64,000 bases of DNA from Pseudogulbenkiania sp. MAI-1 (GCF_000527175.1 NZ_AZUR01000001.1:62001-126000), one strand, 5' to 3'. Shown: positions 48,187 through 57,650, counted from the stretch's first letter. Notes: generated by a model not told the origin, from the sequence alone. Made by a program: numbers and translations.

Positions 48187-49176
48187 TCACACCGGCCACA
48201 GCGGCGGCTCGTCCATCAGCGCGATCTGCTCGCGCAGCGCCAGGATCTGGTCCTGCCAGTAGCGCGGGCTGTCGAACCACGGGAAGGCGGCGGGAAAGGC
48301 CGGGTCGTGCCAGCGCCGCGCCAGCCAGGCGCTGTAGTGGATCAGCCGCAGCGTGCGCAGCGCCTCGACCAGGTACAGCTCGCGCGTATCGAACTCGCAA
48401 AAATCCTCGTAGCCGGCCAGCAGGTCGGCCAGCTGGGCGCTCTGCTCGGCGCGCCCGCCCGACAGCAGCATCCACAGATCCTGCACCGCCGGTCCCATGC
48501 GGCTGTCGTCGAAGTCGACGAAATGCGGGCCGGCATCGGTCCACAGCACGTTGCCGGCGTGGCAGTCGCCGTGCAGGCGGCGCAGCACGACGTCGCCGGC
48601 ACGGCCGTAGCAGCGTTCCACCCCTTCCAACGCCTGGCGTACCACACCGAGGTAGACCTCGTGCAGCTCCGCCGGGATGAACGGGCAGCCGGCGAGGTAG
48701 GCCAGCGGCTCCTCGCCGAAGCTGGCCGCATCCAGCGTCGGCCGCCGCGTGAACGGCGTCACCGCCCCGACCGCGTGGATGCGGCCGAGAAAGCGCCCCA
48801 GCCACTCCAGTGTGTCCGGCCGGTCCAGCTCCGGAGCGCGTCCGCCGCGACGCGGGAACAGCGCGAAGCGGAAGCCGGCGTGGTGGTGCAGTGTGCGCCC
48901 GGCGAGGCTCAATGCCCCCACCACCGGGATCTCGCGCTCGGCCAGTTCGGCCACGAAGGCGTGTTCCTCCAGGATCTGTTCGTCGCTCCAGCGCGCCGGG
49001 CGATAGAACTTGGCCACCAGCGGCGGCGCCTCGTCCAGTCCCACCTGGTAGACGCGGTTCTCGTAGCTGTTGAGCGCCAACAGCTGGCCGCTGACCGGCA
49101 GGCCGAGGCCTTCCAGCGCGTCGAGCAGGCAGTCGGGAGTGAGCCCGGCGAAGGGCGGCGGAGGTGGTGTCGTCAT
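48187..49176 (-). CDS. srkA: Stress-response Ser/Thr kinase SrkA (YihE)
   Basis: A 329-residue cytosolic kinase of the choline-kinase-like fold. Markers: the N-terminal LNSYENRVYQVGL and VAKFYRPARWSDEQILEEHAF (ATP lysine), the catalytic loop LHGDCHAGNVLW and metal-binding FVDFDDSRMGPAVQDLW. These match SrkA/RdoA proteins, which counter stress-triggered death in E. coli. Full length (about 328). Monocistronic; its usual partner dsbA is not in the window. Confidence 0.92.
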   Translation of the reverse strand: MTTPPPPPFAGLTPDCLLDALEGLGLPVSGQLLALNSYENRVYQVGLDEAPPLVAKFYRPARWSDEQILEEHAFVAELAEREIPVVGALSLAGRTLHHHAGFRFALFPRRGGRAPELDRPDTLEWLGRFLGRIHAVGAVTPFTRRPTLDAASFGEEPLAYLAGCPFIPAELHEVYLGVVRQALEGVERCYGRAGDVVLRRLHGDCHAGNVLWTDAGPHFVDFDDSRMGPAVQDLWMLLSGGRAEQSAQLADLLAGYEDFCEFDTRELYLVEALRTLRLIHYSAWLARRWHDPAFPAAFPWFDSPRYWQDQILALREQIALMDEPPLWPV

Positions 49177-49318
49177 GGCCGCATTATACGGCCTCGCCCA
49201 CTTTGCCGCGTTGCCGACGGCGAATATGCACTATAAGTAGGTAATGCGGTGCGTGATCATGCCTGACATGGCGGGCGTCTCGACCCGGCCACCGCGTTTA
49301 GCGCAGGGGGGAATGGCA

Positions 49319-52282
49319 ATGACTGAAACGAAGCGGGCCTATGCACGACCAGGCTGGCTGAATGCCTTATCGCTGCGCCAGCGCCTGCTGGTGGCACCGT
49401 TGCTGGCGCTGGTGCTGATCGTCGCGCTGATCGGCGGCTTCCTGTTGACGTCCCAGCGTCAGAGCCTGTCGGCGGTGGAGGTCAGCGCGGCGCGGCTGCA
49501 GCAGATGAACGCGCTGGCGGCCCAGTTCGCCGGCCTGACGCAGTTGCACACCGAGTTGGGCGGCCTACTGCGCGAGCCATCCGACCCGGCGCTGGTGAAA
49601 CACGCCCGGCTGCGCCTGGCCGGGCTGGTGCGCGCCGCCGCGCAGTTGAACAAGTCCACGCCGGCCCCCTTGGCCGAGGGCGGCGACCCCGGCATCGGCC
49701 AGTTCCTGCTCGGCCTGACCGATTACGAGCGCAAGGTATCGGTCGCGGCGGCGCAGCTGCCGGCCGATCCGGCGGCGGCGCGGCGGCATTTCGAGGTGGC
49801 CGACCGGCAGTTCCTGCAACTGGCCATGCTGTTCGAACCGATGCTGCGGGCGGAAACCCGTGCCCTGGGGCAAGATGTCGAGCGCCAGGTGAGCCGCAAC
49901 CAGGAGCAACTGGTGGGATGGAGTCTGGCTGGCGGCGGGGTGTGCATCGCCCTCTTGGGGCTGGCGCTGCTGGGCACGCGCTGGCTGTCGCGTTCGCTGG
50001 AACAGCAGTTCGCCGCGTTGGTGGAACTGGGGCGCGAGGCCGGTTCCAACCTGCACGCGCTGGGTGGCGGCGACGAACTGGCGCGGCTGGGCGGCGTGAT
50101 CGAGGCGTTCCGCATGGTGCTGGGGCGGGTGCGCAGCAAGGAGCAGCAGCTGTTGGCGCTCAACCGCGACCTGCAGCGCGCCCAGGAGGAACTGGAGCAG
50201 CGCGTGGAGGAACGCACCCGTGCGCTGCACGACAGCGAGGCTTGGGCGCGCGGCCTGCTCAAGGCGGCGCCCGACGCGGTCATCATCAGCACCCGGGACG
50301 GCCGCATCGTGATGACCAACGCCCGGGTCGAGACGCTGCTGGGCTACCCCGCCGAGGAGTTGCAGGGCCAGCCGTTCGAGCTCCTGGTGCCGGAGCGGTT
50401 GCGCCCGGCGTTGCGCGGCTGGTATCGGCACGTGGAGAACGGCGAGTTCGCCGCGCCCGACGAGATCCTGTCCGACATTCACATCCGCTGCCGCGACGGC
50501 CGCGAATTGCCGATCGAGGTCAGCGTCAGCCTGATTCCCAGCTCGCAGGGCATGCTGGTATTCAGCGACATCCGCGATGCCAGCTGGCGGCGCCAGGCGG
50601 AAAAAGACCTGCGCCTCTACGCCGAGGTGATCCGCAGTACCGGCGAAGCGGTGGCGATCGCCGACCCGGAGGGGCACATCATCGAGGTCAACCCGGCCTA
50701 TGCCGTCGCCTGCGGCGCGGCGCGCGAGGAACTGATCGGCAAGCCGCTGTTCCATACCACCCAGGGGCTGTTGGGGGCGCCGGCGCTGCGCGAGTTGCAG
50801 CACGCGCTGGGCGAGAGCGGCTGCTGGAGCGGCGAGCTGCCCGGCCGGCGCCAGGACGGGGAGCGCTTCATCTCGTGGGTGACGCTCAACGAATTGCGTA
50901 ACGAGCGCGGCCGCTTGCTGCATACCGTGTGGATCTCGCGCGACATCACCCTGCTCAAGCAGGGCGAGCGCGAGCTGCAGCGGCTGGCGTTCTACGATCC
51001 GCTGACCGGGCTCGCCAACCGCGCGCTGTTCGCCGACCACCTGCAGATGGCGCTGGCGGGGGCGCGCCGCGAACCGGGGCAGCTGGCGGTGATGTACATC
51101 GACCTCGACCGCTTCAAGTCCGTCAACGACACCCTGGGCCATCCGGCCGGCGACCGGCTGTTGAGCGAGGTGGCGGGCCGGCTGCGTGGCGTGGTGCGCG
51201 ACGCCGACACCCTGGCGCGGCTGGGCGGGGACGAGTTCACCGTGCTCTTGGCCGAGCTGCACGGCGAGGAGCAGGCGCTGCAGGTGGCGGCGCGCATCAT
51301 CCAGAGCGTCAGCCAGCCGGTGCTGCTGGACGGCCAGGAGCTGTTCGTCAGCGCCAGCGTCGGCATCGCCTTTTTCCCTCAGCACGGCGACGACGCCGAC
51401 ACGCTGTGCCGGCACGCCGACATGGCGCTGTACGAGGCCAAACTGGCCGGCGGCGGGCAGTGCAGCCTGTTCAACCGCGAGATGCAGCAGCGCTCCAGCC
51501 AGCGGCTGGCCTTCGGCGTGCGGCTGGACGCGGCGCTGGGGCGCAACGAGCTCTCCTTGTGCTACCGGCCGCTGAGCGTCGACGGCACGCCGATGGTGGA
51601 GGCGCTGCCCTGCTGGAACCAGCCGGACGGCAGCGTGCTGATGCCGGAGGACTTCCTGGGCCAGGCCGAAGAGGCGGGACTGAGCCAGACGCTCAACCAG
51701 TGGATGCTGCGCCAGGCCTGCCGCGATGGTGGCGACTGGCAGCAGCAGGGGCGGAATGTGTCGCTGACGGTGCGCTTGTCCGGGGCGGGAGGGCTGCAGG
51801 CCGGCTTGCCGGACTTGCTGCGCGACATCCTGTTGCAGACCGGGCTGGCGCCGTCGCGGCTGACCATCGGCATCGACGAAGGGCAGCTGATGCGCAACCC
51901 GGAGCTGGGCCGCGCCGTCTTGCAGCAGCTGGCGGGCCTGGGTGTGAGCCTGTTCATGGACGGCTTCGGCACCAGCTACGTTTCGCTGTCGCAGCTGACC
52001 CGGCTGCCGCTGCGGCACCTGACGCTGGACCGCGAGTTCCTTCGCCACCTGGGCCAGGAACATGGCCGGGCCGGCCTGCTCGAAACCCTGCTGCAACTGG
52101 CGCAACTGCTCAAGCTGCAGGTCGTGGCCAGTGGCGTCGAGGACGAGGAGCAGCAGGCCCTGCTGCGCGCCGCCGGTTGCCGGCTGGTGCCAGTGGCGCC
52201 GGCCGACCTGCTGCTCGCCGGCGACGAGGTGCCGGAGTGGCTGGGCCGGCAGCTGCGCCGTACGACGTCCGACCCGGCCTGA
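49319..52282 (+). CDS. PAS-GGDEF protein with degenerate EAL domain
   Basis: A 987-residue membrane signalling protein. TM1 is about 24-46, TM2 about 200-220, then a short coiled coil (LQRAQEELEQRVEERTRAL) and two PAS domains (about 310-425 and 435-560). The GGDEF domain has an intact RLGGDEF loop (636-640) and should make c-di-GMP. The EAL-type domain looks inactive: EAL becomes EALPCW (761-763), the metal-binding Asn of VNLS is Arg in VRLSG, the DDFG pair is MDGFG (880-884), and the KID lysine is replaced (LTLDREF). The start at 49319 has AGGGGG 8 bases upstream; an earlier start at 49244 is less likely. Probably a cyclase with an EAL relic used for binding or scaffolding. Confidence 0.9.
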   Translation: MTETKRAYARPGWLNALSLRQRLLVAPLLALVLIVALIGGFLLTSQRQSLSAVEVSAARLQQMNALAAQFAGLTQLHTELGGLLREPSDPALVKHARLRLAGLVRAAAQLNKSTPAPLAEGGDPGIGQFLLGLTDYERKVSVAAAQLPADPAAARRHFEVADRQFLQLAMLFEPMLRAETRALGQDVERQVSRNQEQLVGWSLAGGGVCIALLGLALLGTRWLSRSLEQQFAALVELGREAGSNLHALGGGDELARLGGVIEAFRMVLGRVRSKEQQLLALNRDLQRAQEELEQRVEERTRALHDSEAWARGLLKAAPDAVIISTRDGRIVMTNARVETLLGYPAEELQGQPFELLVPERLRPALRGWYRHVENGEFAAPDEILSDIHIRCRDGRELPIEVSVSLIPSSQGMLVFSDIRDASWRRQAEKDLRLYAEVIRSTGEAVAIADPEGHIIEVNPAYAVACGAAREELIGKPLFHTTQGLLGAPALRELQHALGESGCWSGELPGRRQDGERFISWVTLNELRNERGRLLHTVWISRDITLLKQGERELQRLAFYDPLTGLANRALFADHLQMALAGARREPGQLAVMYIDLDRFKSVNDTLGHPAGDRLLSEVAGRLRGVVRDADTLARLGGDEFTVLLAELHGEEQALQVAARIIQSVSQPVLLDGQELFVSASVGIAFFPQHGDDADTLCRHADMALYEAKLAGGGQCSLFNREMQQRSSQRLAFGVRLDAALGRNELSLCYRPLSVDGTPMVEALPCWNQPDGSVLMPEDFLGQAEEAGLSQTLNQWMLRQACRDGGDWQQQGRNVSLTVRLSGAGGLQAGLPDLLRDILLQTGLAPSRLTIGIDEGQLMRNPELGRAVLQQLAGLGVSLFMDGFGTSYVSLSQLTRLPLRHLTLDREFLRHLGQEHGRAGLLETLLQLAQLLKLQVVASGVEDEEQQALLRAAGCRLVPVAPADLLLAGDEVPEWLGRQLRRTTSDPA

Positions 52283-52335
52283 GCGGGGGTTTCTCCGCTA
52301 CACTGCGGGTTTTTCCCGCCGCAGAAGCTGTGCCG

Positions 52336-53682
52336 ATGTCCAAGTACGCCACGCTGGTCGATTTCTTCGTTGCCGCCATCGAGCACGGCAGTTACCGCCC
52401 CGGCGACGCGCTACCGTCGCTGCGCCGCCTGTGCGACACCCACCGCGTCGGCATGAACACCGCCAAGCGGGCCTACTACGAGCTGGAACGGCAGGGCTAC
52501 GTCGAGGCGCAGCCGCGTGCCGGTTTCCGCGTGGCGGCGGGCGGCGGGGCGACGGCGGCGGCCAAGGCGGACACGGTGCTGCCGTGGGGCTCGCCGTTCA
52601 TCAACCCGGCGCTGTTCGACGGCCGCGCCTTGGCGCAGGCCTTCGTCCGGGTGCAGCGGCGCTACCCCGAACTGCTGGCGCGGCACGAGCTGCTCGGGCT
52701 GGACGCGCTGCGACGCCAGCTCGCGCGCCAGTGCCACGCCGAGGGCATGGCGCTGGACTGGGACCGGATCGTCATCACCTGCGGCGGCATGGAGGCGCTC
52801 GCGCTGGCGGTGCAGGTGGTGACCCACGAGGTGGCGGAACCCTGCCTGGCGGTGCTGACGCCGGCCTTCCCCGGCCTCTTGGGGTTGCTGGCGCAGCACG
52901 GCATCGCCACGCTGGCGCTGCCGGTCGGGCTCGACGGCGCGCTCGACCTAGCGCCGCTGGAACAGGGCCTGGCCGAGGGCCGGGTGCACGGCATCGCGGT
53001 GATGGCCAACTTCCAGCATCCCACCGGGCATTGCCTGGGCGAGGCCGTCCGCGCCGCGCTGTGGCGGCTGGCCGAGCGCTATGACGTGCCGATCATCGAA
53101 GACGATGCCTACCGCCAGCTGGCGTTCGCGGCGCCGGCCCCGGCGCCGTTCAAGGCGCGCGACACGGCCGGCCGCGTGCTGTACTGCGCCACCTTCTCCA
53201 AGTCGCTGGCGCCGGGCTATCGTGTCGGCTGGATCGCGCCGGGGCGTTACCTCGACGCGGTGTGCCGGCTCAAGGTCAGCACCACGCTGGCCTCGCCGCT
53301 GCCCAACCAGATGGCGATCGCCGAACTGTTGGCCGACGGGGGCTACCAGCCCGGCCTGCGCCGGCTGTGCCAGCAACTGGCCGAGCGCGCCGCCGCCCTG
53401 CGCCAGGCGCTGGCGGCGCGGCTGCCGCCGTCGGTGCGGCTGTCCCGGCCGCAGGGCGGCTACTTCCTGTGGCTGGAATGGGACGACGGCCCGGACAGCC
53501 AGGCGCTGCTGGCCGAGGCGCAGGCGCACGGCCTGCACTTCGCGCCCGGCGCGCTGTTCCACCCCGACGGCGCCAGCCGCCACGCCTTGCGCCTCAACCT
53601 GAGCTACGTCGAACCCAGTAGCCAGGCGGCCGCGCTGGACTGGCTGGCGGCGGCGCTTAGGGCCTCCCCAGTAGCAAGGTAG
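52336..53682 (+). CDS. MocR-type aminotransferase-like regulator
   Basis: A 448-residue protein fusing a GntR-type winged helix (about 1-70; PGDALPSLRRLCDTHRVGMNTAKRAYYELERQGYV) to a class-I aminotransferase domain with PLP Lys in YCATFSKSLAPGYRVGWIAPG and DDAYRQLAF for the cofactor aspartate. These may act as regulators, as aminotransferases, or both. It follows the PAS-GGDEF gene by 54 bp on the same strand; a functional link is not evident. Its TAG stop is also the first three bases of the repeat at 53680. Confidence 0.82.
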   Translation: MSKYATLVDFFVAAIEHGSYRPGDALPSLRRLCDTHRVGMNTAKRAYYELERQGYVEAQPRAGFRVAAGGGATAAAKADTVLPWGSPFINPALFDGRALAQAFVRVQRRYPELLARHELLGLDALRRQLARQCHAEGMALDWDRIVITCGGMEALALAVQVVTHEVAEPCLAVLTPAFPGLLGLLAQHGIATLALPVGLDGALDLAPLEQGLAEGRVHGIAVMANFQHPTGHCLGEAVRAALWRLAERYDVPIIEDDAYRQLAFAAPAPAPFKARDTAGRVLYCATFSKSLAPGYRVGWIAPGRYLDAVCRLKVSTTLASPLPNQMAIAELLADGGYQPGLRRLCQQLAERAAALRQALAARLPPSVRLSRPQGGYFLWLEWDDGPDSQALLAEAQAHGLHFAPGALFHPDGASRHALRLNLSYVEPSSQAAALDWLAAALRASPVAR

Positions 53683-53790
53683 GATGGGTGGAGCAAAGCG
53701 CAACCCATCGTTCGTGGCCGATGGGTTCCGGCACTGACTGAGCAAGGTAGCGCAGCGTTGTGAAGGAATGGTGCCTGTACCCATCCTGCG
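53680..53790. repeat. Palindromic repeat element, copy A (TAGGATGGGTGG family)
   Basis: Begins TAGGATGGGTGGAGC and ends TACCCATCCTGCG, with internal CAACCCATCG/CGATGGGTT pairing. A 37-base core at 53733-53769 (starts ACTGACTGAGCAAGG) matches copy B at 62415-62451 at 33 positions. The left end provides the stop codon of the MocR-type gene. Confidence 0.7.
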
Positions 53791-53806
53791 AGGGGACGGG
53801 CGGGAT

Positions 53807-55168
53807 TCACTCACCGATGAAGCTGCTGTCGGCCGTCACCTTCTGCTCCGGCGCGTCGGCGGCACGCAGCACGAAGCGCAGCGGCTGGCTGCCGCGCGCC
53901 ACCGTGGCCGGATCGGCCGCCACCCGTACCCCGACGGTGGCAACGGTGAGCGGCGGCACCATCACCTGCCCGCCATCGCGCAGCCGCGCCCCGGGCAGAC
54001 CCTCCACCTCGATGCGGAAGCGGTGCGCGCGCTCGTCGCCGTTCATCACCCGCAGGCTGTAGCTGTTCTCCAGCCAGCCGTCGTCCCCCTCCCGCACCAG
54101 CGAAGCGCGGTCGCGCAGCACGTCGAGCTTGTACGGCGTGTGGTGCAGCAGGCCGGTCACCGTCAGTACCAGCAATACCGCCAGCAGGCCGCCGTAGACC
54201 AGCACGCGCGGGCGCTGCCAGAGGCGGCGCGCACGCGCATCGCCGCCGTCCTCGGCGCGCTGGGTGGTGAAGCGGATCAGCCCGTGCGGCGCGCCGATCT
54301 TGTCCATCACCGCGTCGCAGGCGTCGATGCAGGCGGCGCAGCCGATGCACTCGTACTGCAGGCCGGCGCGGATGTCGATGCCGGTGGGGCAGACCTGCAC
54401 GCACAGCCCGCAATCGACGCAGTCGCCGCGCGCCACGCCGGGGGCCGCGTCCTTGCGCAACGCCCCGCGCGGTTCGCCGCGGCGGGCGTCGTAGGCCACC
54501 AGCTGGGTGTCCGGGTCGAACATGGCGCCCTGGAAGCGCGCGTACGGGCACATGTGCAGGCACACCTTCTCGCGCAGCACGCCGGCCAGCAGATAGGTGA
54601 AGCCGGCGTAGAACAAGGCCCAGAACGCCTCCCACGGGCCGATGGCGAGCGTGGGCAGGCCGGCCGCCAGCTCGCGCAGCGGGCTGAAGTAGCCGACCAG
54701 CGTGAGGCCGGTCCACAGCGAGAACGCCACCATCAGCGCATGCTTGCCGCCCTTGCGCGTCAGTTTGTTCAGGCTCCACGGCGCGGCATCCAGCGCGCGG
54801 CGCGCCGCCGGCTTGCCCTCGGTCCAGCGCTCGATCCACAGCATGATCTCGGTGTACACCGTCTGCGGACAGGAGAAGCCGCACCACAGCCGGCCGGATA
54901 GCGTAGTCCACAGGAACAGGCCGAAGGCGCTGGCCATCAGCAGTGCGGCGAGGTAGACCATGTCCTGCGGCAGCAGCGTCAGGCCGAACAGGTGGAAGCG
55001 CCCGCCGGTGAGGTCGAACCACAGCGCCTGGCGGCCGTGCCATGGCAGCCAGGGCAGGCCGAAGTAGAGCAGCTGGGTGACGACGACGAAACCGACGCGC
55101 CAGTTGTTGAAACGACCGCGCGTCAGGCGCGGGTAGAGTTTGATCGGTATGGCTTGGACTGCGGACAT
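53807..55168 (-). CDS. ccoG: Cytochrome c oxidase accessory protein CcoG (FixG/RdxA)
   Basis: A 453-residue inner-membrane ferredoxin-like protein that helps copper reduction and delivery to cbb3 oxidase. It has about five membrane helices. A GFSCPQTVYTEI motif near 97-108 and CLHMCPYARFQ near 203-213 are hallmark sites. Two [4Fe-4S] motifs have Cys at 250/253/256/260 and 274/277/280/284. The C-terminal third is a periplasmic Ig-like domain after the last helix (LVYGGLLAVLLVLTVTGLLH). The start at 55168 gives the standard N-terminus. ccoNOPQ is not in the window on this side. Confidence 0.95.
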   Translation of the reverse strand: MSAVQAIPIKLYPRLTRGRFNNWRVGFVVVTQLLYFGLPWLPWHGRQALWFDLTGGRFHLFGLTLLPQDMVYLAALLMASAFGLFLWTTLSGRLWCGFSCPQTVYTEIMLWIERWTEGKPAARRALDAAPWSLNKLTRKGGKHALMVAFSLWTGLTLVGYFSPLRELAAGLPTLAIGPWEAFWALFYAGFTYLLAGVLREKVCLHMCPYARFQGAMFDPDTQLVAYDARRGEPRGALRKDAAPGVARGDCVDCGLCVQVCPTGIDIRAGLQYECIGCAACIDACDAVMDKIGAPHGLIRFTTQRAEDGGDARARRLWQRPRVLVYGGLLAVLLVLTVTGLLHHTPYKLDVLRDRASLVREGDDGWLENSYSLRVMNGDERAHRFRIEVEGLPGARLRDGGQVMVPPLTVATVGVRVAADPATVARGSQPLRFVLRAADAPEQKVTADSSFIGE

Positions 55169-55742
55169 GGGACACCACCATGGTAAAACGGGATGGGTGT
55201 CAGGGTAGGGCGTGCTGCGTTGCCGCATAAGGCACAGGGATGGGGGAAATGACGGACACAGGGCCGTGGGGTGTCGTCGGCGAGGCTGCTGCTAGCCTGC
55301 CGAGGTTGGCGGGGTGGAGACTTTGCCGGTCCCGCCCGGCAGGCGGGTCGAGGGGCTTGTCTCGCCAAGCCCCTCGACGCTCCCAAGGCGAGCCCACCGC
55401 CGCTTGTTTCCGTCTGGCCGGAGGCTGGCGAGGCGCCGTGCAAACTCGCCGTTCGCTAACGTCGAACGGCTCAGACAGCGCACGGCTTAAAACCTCGCCA
55501 TCCCCCATCCAGCCGGCGCGGCGGAAGGGCGGATTGGTCACATCGATAATGTCTTGGCTTTGGGGGGAACAGGCGAAGGCTGGAACGTGATTTCTTCTGC
55601 AATGTTTTGGCTTTTGGAAGTACCGGCTCCGCGTGGTTTTCCGTCAACCCTGTCCGATCCTTACTGGTTAGTCTTTTCCCTGATCCAAATCAACCTAGTC
55701 AATACGTCAGTAGAGGGTCCCCCTTCTGCCGTGCCGCTGGGT

Positions 55743-55828
55743 GGGCATGGCAAGGTCTTAAGCGGCTGGCTGTCCGACGACGGGCGACGTTAGCGCCCGG
55801 CTAGTTCCAGCCGCGCCTTGCCATGACC
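55743..55828. repeat. Nested inverted repeat, possible structured RNA
   Basis: Outer arms GGGCATGGCAAGG and CCTTGCCATGACC, middle arms GCGGCTGG and CCAGCCGC, inner hairpin CGGGCG (55781-55786) and CGCCCG (55794-55799). Three stacked pairings over 86 bp are more than expected by chance. Confidence 0.55.
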
Positions 55829-55881
55829 GGGCCCCGGCGGGAAGCCGAAGGCCACGGCGGTGGGGGTCGCCTTTGGGGGTG

Positions 55882-55913
55882 AAGGGGGAATTTGGCGACG
55901 CAAATTCCCCCTT
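55882..55913. repeat. Perfect 13-bp hairpin
   Basis: AAGGGGGAATTTG (55882-55894) pairs exactly with CAAATTCCCCCTT (55901-55913) around GCGACG. No T-run follows beyond TT, so it is an unlikely terminator; it lies 130 bp from the 3' end of yaeQ. Confidence 0.7.
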
Positions 55914-56045
55914 CCCGTCCGCCGGGCGGAACCGGCCCCTACACCATCGCCAGCAATATCGGAAGGGGCCTGAGCTGCTATCCCGCCCAGCTCCTCAGCT
56001 CACCATATATCGCCCTATCGGCAGGCATCGAGCAGCCACCGCTCC

Positions 56046-56591
56046 TTACTGCCCCTCCTTCAACGTCACGAACTCCACCAGCACGTTGTGCACGTTGTCC
56101 GACAGCCACATCTGCCCATCCTGGATCGTCACCTGCAACTGCATGCTGCGCTCGGCCAGCGCCGCCAGCTGGGTCAGCGTGTCCGGGCTGACGCCGAGGA
56201 TGTGCAAATGCTCGAAGCGCGATGCCTTGCCCTCCATGTCCCGCCACCACACGTCCGCGGCGCGCCCGCCGTAGCTGTAGATCCACACCTGTTCGGCGCG
56301 GCCGCAGATCTTGCGCAGGCGCTTCTCGTCCGGCTCGCCCAGCTCGATCCACAGCTCGATCTCGTCCGAATAGTTCTTCTGCCACAGATCCGGCTCGTCG
56401 TCCTCGCAGATGCCCTTGGTAAAGGTCAGCGTGTCGCTGGCGTGACGGGCGAAGGCCGCCAGCCGCAGCATCATGCGTTCGACGGTTTCCGAGGGGTGCA
56501 GGGCGAGGGTGAGGTTGTGGCTGGCGTAGTAGCTGCGGTCCAGGTCGGTGATGCTGAGTTCGGCTTTGTAGATGGTGGCTTTGAGCGCCAT
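56046..56591 (-). CDS. yaeQ: YaeQ family protein
   Basis: A 181-residue cytosolic protein of the YaeQ family (PD-(D/E)XK nuclease-like fold, function unproven). The signature start KATIYKAELSITDLDRSYYASHNLTLALHPSETVERMMLRL and blocks DEPDLWQKNYSDEIELWIELGEPDEKRLRKIC and VWIYSYGGRAADVWW are all present. The acidic residues in the GEPDEKR region correspond to the putative nuclease site. Full length for the family. It was once reported to compensate for loss of RfaH, a claim I recall as disputed. Monocistronic. Confidence 0.92.
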   Translation of the reverse strand: MALKATIYKAELSITDLDRSYYASHNLTLALHPSETVERMMLRLAAFARHASDTLTFTKGICEDDEPDLWQKNYSDEIELWIELGEPDEKRLRKICGRAEQVWIYSYGGRAADVWWRDMEGKASRFEHLHILGVSPDTLTQLAALAERSMQLQVTIQDGQMWLSDNVHNVLVEFVTLKEGQ

Positions 56592-56651
56592 GGTCGGGTC
56601 CGGTCGCGGGCAAGTTGGGAATGAAGCGCGCTAGTGTAGCGGTTTTGGCGC

Positions 56652-57548
56652 TCAATAGGCGTCCCAGTCGGGCTCGCCGGCAAAATGATCGGCCAGATAA
56701 TCGACCAGCGCGCGCACCTTGCGCGGCAGGTACTGGCGGTGTGGGTAGAGTGCGTACAGGCGGAATTCGGGCAGCGGATAGCCCTCCAGCAGCGGTACCA
56801 GCCGGCCGCTCTTCAGGTCGTCGCCGAGCAGGAAGGTCGGTTCGCAGATGATGCCCATGCCGTGGCGCGCCGCGTCCACCAGCAGGTCGCCGTTGTTGGC
56901 GGCGAGCGGGCCGCTGATCTTGACCCGCTCGTTGCCGAAGCGCCATTCGTCGACCGGCTCGCTCAGGGTGTAGCGCAGGCACTGGTGGCGGGCGAGTTCG
57001 GCCGGGGTGGTCGGGGTGCCGTGGCGCGCCAGGTAGGCCGGCGCGGCGCACACCACCACCCGCACCGGCGCCAGCACGCGCGAGACCAGCTGGCTTTGGC
57101 CGAGGTCGGTGGTGATGCGCAGCGTCAGGTCGACGCCGTCTTCGAGCATGTCGCGCTGGCGGTCCTCCAGCAGCAGCTCCACCGTCAGGCGCGGGTAGTG
57201 GGCGTTGAAGCCGGCCAGGATCGGCCCCAGCCGGCGTACGCCGAAGGCGAGTGGGGCGCTGACGCGCAAGGTGCCGACCGGCTCCAGGCTGGCCTGCGCC
57301 GCCTGCGCCTCGGCCTCGTCGACCTGGGCCAGGATGCTGGCCACCCGCGCCAGGTAGTCGGCGCCGCTCTCGGTCAGCGCCAGCCGGCGCGTGGTGCGGT
57401 TCATCAACCGCGTGCCGAGATGGGCCTCGAGCCAGCTGATGTACTTGCTGGCCATGCCGCGCGACAGACCGAGCCTGTCCGAGGCCTGGGTGAAACTGCC
57501 GCCGTCGGCCACGGCGTGGAACACGCGCATGGCGGTCATCAGGTCCAT
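56652..57548 (-). CDS. LysR-type transcriptional regulator
   Basis: A 298-residue regulator. The winged HTH occupies residues 1-60 (AMRVFHAVADGGSFTQASDRLGLSRGMASKYISWLEAHLGTRLMNRTTRRLALTE, read in pieces), followed by the effector-binding domain (about 90-290) in two lobes, with the CrgA/DsdC-like LRVSAPLAFGVRRLGPIL start. Divergent from doxX and the YgiD-type dioxygenase gene, which it probably controls. Ligand unknown; aromatic or electrophile stress would fit its neighbours. Confidence 0.9.
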   Translation of the reverse strand: MDLMTAMRVFHAVADGGSFTQASDRLGLSRGMASKYISWLEAHLGTRLMNRTTRRLALTESGADYLARVASILAQVDEAEAQAAQASLEPVGTLRVSAPLAFGVRRLGPILAGFNAHYPRLTVELLLEDRQRDMLEDGVDLTLRITTDLGQSQLVSRVLAPVRVVVCAAPAYLARHGTPTTPAELARHQCLRYTLSEPVDEWRFGNERVKISGPLAANNGDLLVDAARHGMGIICEPTFLLGDDLKSGRLVPLLEGYPLPEFRLYALYPHRQYLPRKVRALVDYLADHFAGEPDWDAY

Positions 57549-57650
57549 GATTGTTTCTTGCAGAGCATCAATATTGTGAAATATGGCGGGTTTATCGATC
57601 GGATGGCAAGCGCTTTAATACGCTCATACCCCACCCACCGGAGAACCCCC

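Larger units (their letters stand above)
55169..56045. other. 877-bp gene-free region rich in inverted repeats
   Basis: No reading frame here has a ribosome site, family motif or normal codon use. Notable content: a nested stem-loop at 55743-55828 and a perfect 13-bp hairpin at 55882-55913 (separate entries), plus GTTCGCTAACGTCGAACGG at about 55450-55468 with a short inverted CGTTCG/CGAACG. The 55.2-55.5 kb part is the Pro/Arg/Gly-coding type of filler seen in GC-rich intergenic repeats. It may be decayed DNA, a mobile-element remnant, or a structured RNA. Confidence 0.5.

Noticed and set aside
55240..55590. 116-residue plus-strand frame in the 55 kb gap
   Set aside because: No recognisable domain or ribosome site, and an equally long frame on the opposite strand; typical of repetitive GC-rich spacer.
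55450..55800. Integron attC-like site (CGCTAAC and GTTAGCG strings 335 bp apart)
   Set aside because: The flanking consensus RYYYAAC/GTTRRRY and the L boxes are not met, the spacing is too large, and no integrase or cassette gene is present.
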